DNA from: JBBTCJ01 sp038043285
Lineage (GTDB): Bacteria > Planctomycetota > Phycisphaerae > UBA1845
DNA length: 20,501 bases
Assembly (NCBI GenBank): GCA_038043285.1
Contig: JBBTCJ010000086.1
Coordinates: forward strand, 1-20,501
Direction: 5' to 3'
Numbering within the stretch: position 1 is the first letter of the stretch; the number at the start of each line of letters is the position of its first letter. The position numbers and the translations under genes are program-made. The notes under the pieces were generated by a model, which worked only from the letters and a program-made list of their open reading frames with translations, had not been told where the DNA came from and did no database searches. Positions 17,030-20,501 of the stretch are shown piece after piece.

Positions 17030-17453
17030 GCGTTTTCCTCGCTCTAGGCTCATGCTGCGCGGTTGCTCATTCGCCGGGCCGCGACGCATGAGGAATCCAA
17101 TCGAGAACCTGCCCGTGGGGCGGTTACGAAAAAACCGCCGAAGGATCGTATTCATACCGCCATTCCTCCTCAAATACAACGAGGCGTGGATCTGTCTTGA
17201 CAGGTCCATACAGCTCCGCCGCCGGCGCCGCCACGCCGAGATCTTTCCATTCTGTTCCTTGCCATCCTTTGAACGGATGGCGGCACTGGCGGGCCAGGCC
17301 CGCGGTACGTTGCTGGGATGGTCGAAGATCGATTGATTGACAATACCGGGTGGCCCATCCATTGCGAGTACGTGTTTAGCGTTCCTCGACTGTTTGCCCT
17401 GCCCATGCCGATGAAAGTACAGACGCCGCAGGAGGCGGCGTCGGGAGCGTGGC
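17030..17453. other. 424-base region upstream of the prolyl oligopeptidase
   Basis: No gene is recognised. On the minus strand it should hold the oligopeptidase promoter and leader, but no strong -35/-10 pair stands out. It contains an alternative ribosome-binding site and ATG (17153-17171), a hairpin (17119-17139) and the small inverted repeat CTGTC-TT-GACAG (17192-17203). The upstream end borders the IS66 remnant, so part may be insertion-element DNA. Confidence 0.4.
17119..17139 (-). promoter_or_regulatory. hairpin in the oligopeptidase leader
   Basis: On the minus strand GGCGGTT and AACCGCC form a perfect seven-base stem around the seven-base loop TTTTCGT. It lies between an upstream ribosome-binding site/ATG (17155) and the preferred start (17029). 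No T-run follows, so a terminator is unlikely; a leader structure is possible. Confidence 0.25.
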
Positions 17454-17931
17454 ATGGACGCGGATCCCCGGAATCAACGCATTCGCGAGCTCGAAGCCGA
17501 GAACGCCGCTCTTTGCGCCCCAGGGCGAGCTCAAGCAGAGCGGATCATCCAGCCTGAGCAACTGAACCGTCAGCTCCAAGATCGAATCGAGGAACTGGAG
17601 CGCGCCGCCGCCTATCGAGGAGCTTCCGCTGGTCCGTCCGCATGTGACCAAGCTGACCACGTATGTCGGCACGTGTCCGTGCTGTGGCGAGGTGCGCAGT
17701 ACACACCCCTTGCAAGTCATTACCGCCTGCGGGGCGGCTGGAACCCACTTGGGAGCCCGGGCTTTGGCCCTCGCCGCCTGGTTGAACAAGCGCTTGGGCA
17801 TGAGCACCCGTTCGGTCTGCAAGCTGTTGCAATCGGTGGGGAGCCGGGCTGCGGCAGTAAAAACGGCTCCCCGCCGAACTCATGCCCGAACGTGGCGCGC
17901 ATCTCCCCGGACACGCTACACCGGACATTGA
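17454..17931 (+). pseudogene. IS66-type transposase (TnpC) remnant, frameshifted and truncated
   Basis: The first frame (from ATG 17454) encodes the N-terminal coiled coil of IS66 transposases (RIRELEAENAAL, later LQDRIEELERAA). About base 17611 similarity jumps to another frame: PIEELPLVRPHVTKLTTYVG, then the zinc-binding TCPCCGEVRSTHP, then the start of the transposase domain (GTHLGARALALAAWLNKRLGM, VCKLLQ), fading near 17844. Compared with full IS66 transposases (roughly 500 residues), the linker and first zinc-binding section between coil and RPHVTKL are missing, and the whole DDE catalytic region is lost. TnpA and TnpB partners and terminal repeats are not seen. It is a dead fragment marking an old insertion and deletion next to the oligopeptidase promoter. 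Confidence 0.78.
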
Positions 17932-18508
17932 CTTCGGCGGGTCGCCCGCAGAGGAAGCTGTGTTCCATCTTGGGACACGGGACAACTTCCGCGTCCGTCC
18001 CCCCCAGGTTCGGTGCACCCCCGCACGATCGAACCTCGGCGTCCACCCACGGAAGATGAACAAGGGCATGGTCCGTGCCGCGCGCGACGAACACGTGGAT
18101 TTTCTTCGGCACCGTCTGTAAGCCAATGCCAGGCCGCTACTTACGACATTATCAGCCCTTGGCTCGTCGGCGGGCCGCCGCCGGTGTGGGTTGGGGAATC
18201 CAACGTTCGCGTTGCCCACTCCGTGGAGTTCTACCCAGATCGGAAGGAAACGCGGCGGACGGGGTGAAATGTTGTCGGAACGAAGTCGCGGTCCGCGATT
18301 GGAGCGACCGGCGACTTGAGGTCGAGAACTTCCGTCCACCATGGCGATGAATAGGCCGGATGGAACTGACCGCGGCCTACCTCGACGATCGGGATGCGAA
18401 CGACGGCCTTCGGATGTGTCAGCCCCTACAGTAGCGCCGCCTCGGTCTCACGGATGACTCGTGGCCGCATGACGCGAAGCGAATCGAAGTCACCGAGTCG
18501 GCGGAGGA
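17932..18508. other. 577-base region without a recognisable gene
   Basis: Follows the IS66 remnant. Short open frames exist on both strands, but none has a convincing start, codon pattern or family motif. One stretch (about 17880-18120, plus strand) reads vaguely like a decayed IS630-type transposase, too weak to annotate. The region is best seen as degraded DNA between the mobile-element scar and the end of the membrane-protein gene. Confidence 0.45.
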
Positions 18509-19438
18509 TCATGGGACGGGTCGTTCGGCGTCGTCGCCGGCAGTGGAATGTTCGGCCGGGGCCATGTACCACGACATGGCGACCACGGCGGCTGAACCTA
18601 CGGAGATGAACTGGAGCGGCAGCACCCGCAGGAACGGGCTGCCCGGCATACCCGGAGGGAGTCGATCGCCCGTTCCCACGATGATCGAAGAAAGGTATCC
18701 CACGACCGCGATGACGCCGACGGCCACGATCCCCCACCACTGGGACCGCATCCCGAGGAAATGGTTTCCGGCGTACATCCCGGCGCTGATGGCCGCCGCC
18801 ACCAGGAAGCACGCCTGGCCATGCTCGATCGCCCGCTGCCTCGTTCCGACGGATAACGCGACGAAGACCATCAGCCCAACGGTCGTAACCAGTGCGAGGT
18901 AGCGCCGGACGGACGGCGGTTGCCCGGCGCGTGCGTGAGACCCGACGTAAGGCATCCTGGCCATCCAATCGCTTCGGCCGCGGGATTCGACAATCGCGGA
19001 GAGCGCCGCGGAGGCGAGCATCGCCGCAAGCCAGACAAGGGCCTCGGCCGCCAGCTTCCACTCCAGCCCGGAGATTGCTCCACCGGCATCGCCGGCCCGG
19101 GCGAGCAGGAAGTCCCCCATGGTTTGCCCCTGCAGCGAGAGCAGCGCCAGCCCCAGTGCCGCCGCGAACGTTCCGGCATCGGGAAGAAACCGCCCCGCCA
19201 GCAACGATCCGACAAGCGCCACGGCCCACGCCAGCAGGCTGGTTTTCAACGCCACCCCGAACCACCCGCTGACGGCCAGCAGGCTCACCGGCCCGAGCGG
19301 GTCATCCGGGCGGATCGCCCGCCACCCGAGGGTCAGCATGATCCAGGCCGCGACCGCCCAGGAGGACCACACGGCTCCACGCGCCAGCAGCCCATGGTGC
19401 GGAGTGTCGATCATGACTGTCGTTGGAACTTCATTCAC
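18509..19438 (-). CDS. multi-spanning membrane protein of unknown function
   Basis: I do not recognise the family. The 309 residues include about seven or eight hydrophobic segments (roughly 24-40, 55-80, 88-103, 128-150, 181-198, 208-225, 233-255, 272-292), with a polar loop near 150-180 (ESRGRSDWMARMPY) and a charged C-terminal tail, so it should sit in the inner membrane. No transporter or enzyme signature is visible. It overlaps the end of dapA: the GTG start at 19438 lies in GTGAATGA, whose TGA is the dapA stop, so translation is probably coupled. A later in-frame ATG at 19414 is an alternative start with no better ribosome-binding site. Co-transcription with dapA is likely; a functional link to lysine or cell-wall precursor synthesis is not shown. 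Confidence 0.8.
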   Translation of the reverse strand: MNEVPTTVMIDTPHHGLLARGAVWSSWAVAAWIMLTLGWRAIRPDDPLGPVSLLAVSGWFGVALKTSLLAWAVALVGSLLAGRFLPDAGTFAAALGLALLSLQGQTMGDFLLARAGDAGGAISGLEWKLAAEALVWLAAMLASAALSAIVESRGRSDWMARMPYVGSHARAGQPPSVRRYLALVTTVGLMVFVALSVGTRQRAIEHGQACFLVAAAISAGMYAGNHFLGMRSQWWGIVAVGVIAVVGYLSSIIVGTGDRLPPGMPGSPFLRVLPLQFISVGSAAVVAMSWYMAPAEHSTAGDDAERPVP

Positions 19439-20342
19439 CCGTGGGAACTCGCAGCAGCTCGTGTCGTCGCAGGATTCTCTCCATCGCCGCCCTGGCTTCG
19501 CCGTCCACCGGGCAGAGCGGCAGGCGGAACTCCTCCTCGATTACGCCCGCGACGGCGAGCGCCGTTTTGATGGGAATCGGATTGGGTCCGAAGCGGCTCA
19601 GGCTCGAAGCCAAATCATGCACCCGGCGATGATACGGCAAGGCCGAGGCCGCGTCACCCCGCAGGGCCGCCGACACCAGCGCCTTCATCCACTCGGGAAC
19701 CAGGTTGGAAATCACGCTGATCACGCCGACGGCGCCGACGGCCATCATCGGCCAAGTGAGCGCATCGTCCCCACACAATACCGCGATGTCGCAGCGCGAC
19801 AACAGGTCGGTGACGCCTTCCACGTTTCCCGTCGCATCCTTGACCGCGACGACGTTCGACGCCGTTGCGCGCAATCGAACGATGGTGTCGTTGCTCAGGC
19901 TCACGCCGGTCCGTGCGGGAACGTTGTACAAGACGATCGGCAGATCGACGGCCTCCGCGACGGCGGCAAAATGGCGGAACAGACCTTCTTGCGTCGGGCG
20001 GTTGTAGTAGGGCGTCACCACCAGCGCCGCGTCCGTGCCCGCACGAGCGGCGGACACCGTTTGACGAATAGTCGATGCGGTGTCGTTGGTCCCGGTCCCG
20101 GCCATCACCGGTACTCGCCCCTTCGCGGCGGCGAGAACGGTCTCGATCAGCCGGAGCTTTTCGGCGTCGGAAAGCGTCGGCGACTCGCCCGTCGTCCCGC
20201 ACGGCACCAGCCAGTCCGTCCCAGCCGCAATCTGGGTCTCGACCAGGATCGCCACGCGGGCCCAATCCGGTTCGCCGCCGGAAAACGGCGTAACCATGGC
20301 CGTCATCGACCCGTGTAACGTTGAGTTGTTGTCTCCCGGCAT
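19431..20342 (-). CDS. dapA: 4-hydroxy-tetrahydrodipicolinate synthase
   Basis: Cytoplasmic class I aldolase-type enzyme that condenses pyruvate with aspartate semialdehyde, the first committed step of diaminopimelate and lysine synthesis. The 303 residues match the family length. Visible motifs are GTTGESPTL with Thr50 and Thr51, PYYNRPTQEG (Tyr113, inter-subunit tyrosine), YNVPARTG with Tyr139 and Arg144 (the arginine typical of DapA, binding the aspartate-semialdehyde carboxylate), and the Schiff-base Lys168 in VVAVKDATG, followed by GDDA. The retained Arg and Thr-Thr pair favour DapA over N-acetylneuraminate lyase or other paralogues. ATG 20342 is chosen because GGAGG (20350-20354) lies seven bases upstream; a longer frame from 20420 would overlap the predicted -10 box. 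The downstream membrane-protein gene overlaps its 3' end. Confidence 0.95.
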   Translation of the reverse strand: MPGDNNSTLHGSMTAMVTPFSGGEPDWARVAILVETQIAAGTDWLVPCGTTGESPTLSDAEKLRLIETVLAAAKGRVPVMAGTGTNDTASTIRQTVSAARAGTDAALVVTPYYNRPTQEGLFRHFAAVAEAVDLPIVLYNVPARTGVSLSNDTIVRLRATASNVVAVKDATGNVEGVTDLLSRCDIAVLCGDDALTWPMMAVGAVGVISVISNLVPEWMKALVSAALRGDAASALPYHRRVHDLASSLSRFGPNPIPIKTALAVAGVIEEEFRLPLCPVDGEARAAMERILRRHELLRVPTGE

Positions 20343-20418
20343 GATTCCGCCTCCCTGCGTCGGTTCAACGCCGCGCCCGTGAACTCCTGCGAACTCGGGC
20401 GGCGTTCCGGCAGCCGCC

Positions 20419-20445
20419 ATTCTAACTCCGACGCTCCCGGTTCAA
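20419..20445 (-). promoter_or_regulatory. candidate sigma-70 promoter for dapA
   Basis: On the minus strand, TAGAAT (20424-20419, five of six consensus positions) is preceded by TTGAAC (20445-20440) with a short 15-base spacer. Transcription would begin about 70 bases before the dapA ATG, which fits the chosen start. The short spacer lowers confidence. Confidence 0.4.
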
Positions 20446-20501
20446 GGGGTCCGTGACACTTCCGGCGGGAGAATGTCCGTACCCCAAGCGCCAGCGCGGG
20501 G

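Noticed and set aside
17192..17203. CTGTC-TT-GACAG as a LexA-type operator
   Set aside because: The known E. coli-type site needs CTGT-N8-ACAG; here the spacing is four bases, so there is no support for LexA control.
17545..18342. 265-codon minus-strand open frame over the IS66 remnant
   Set aside because: Overlaps the transposase similarity on the opposite strand; Arg/Pro/Ser-rich with no recognisable motif.
1..20501. CRISPR arrays, rRNA, intact tRNA or phage genes
   Set aside because: No regularly spaced repeats, conserved rRNA segments, complete tRNA folds or phage-type genes were seen on either strand.

Overview
The window is GC-rich and most likely comes from a planctomycete, probably of the Phycisphaerae type. 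The best clue is the secreted metallopeptidase at 11133-14594. It carries calcium-binding-type 'D-N-G-IPD' motifs and a dockerin-like C-terminus ending in a paired '..DLAAAVDAF..' / '..DVASVVDAIF..' repeat, a layout common in planctomycete exported proteins. This taxonomic call is inference; no rRNA or other marker gene is present.

Layout. Positions 1-1353 (+) hold the C-terminal part of sigma-54 (RpoN), cut by the window edge. Converging on it is a minus-strand heavy-metal export block, read from 10552 down to 1429. Its genes are a small cysteine-rich exported protein, an exported protein with three YHS/TRASH-like metal-binding units and a His-rich tail, an outer-membrane channel lipoprotein (CusC/TolC type), a periplasmic adaptor (CusB) with three heavy-metal-binding units and a DUF3347-like tail, and an RND pump (CusA) that keeps the three-methionine Cu/Ag site. 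The last three genes are joined by ATGA stop/start overlaps. No metal-responsive regulator is present.

A 580-base intergenic region with a good sigma-70-type promoter precedes the M4-family peptidase on the plus strand. It converges on an exported prolyl oligopeptidase (14825-17029, minus). Upstream of the oligopeptidase is a degraded IS66-type transposase fragment (17454-17931), followed by about 575 bases without a recognisable gene. The window ends with a minus-strand pair: dapA (dihydrodipicolinate synthase, lysine/diaminopimelate synthesis) and an overlapping gene for a multi-spanning membrane protein of unknown role.

How the parts work together. The metal genes look like a capture-and-export route. 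Exported Cys-, YHS- and His-rich proteins would bind Cu(I)/Ag(I) in the periplasm, the extra metal fingers of CusB would collect the ion, and CusA with the outer-membrane channel would expel it. The two exported peptidases could act in sequence on extracellular protein (endopeptidase, then oligopeptide cleavage), but only their proximity suggests this. The most distinctive feature of the window is the build-up of metal-binding modules around an otherwise standard Cus pump.
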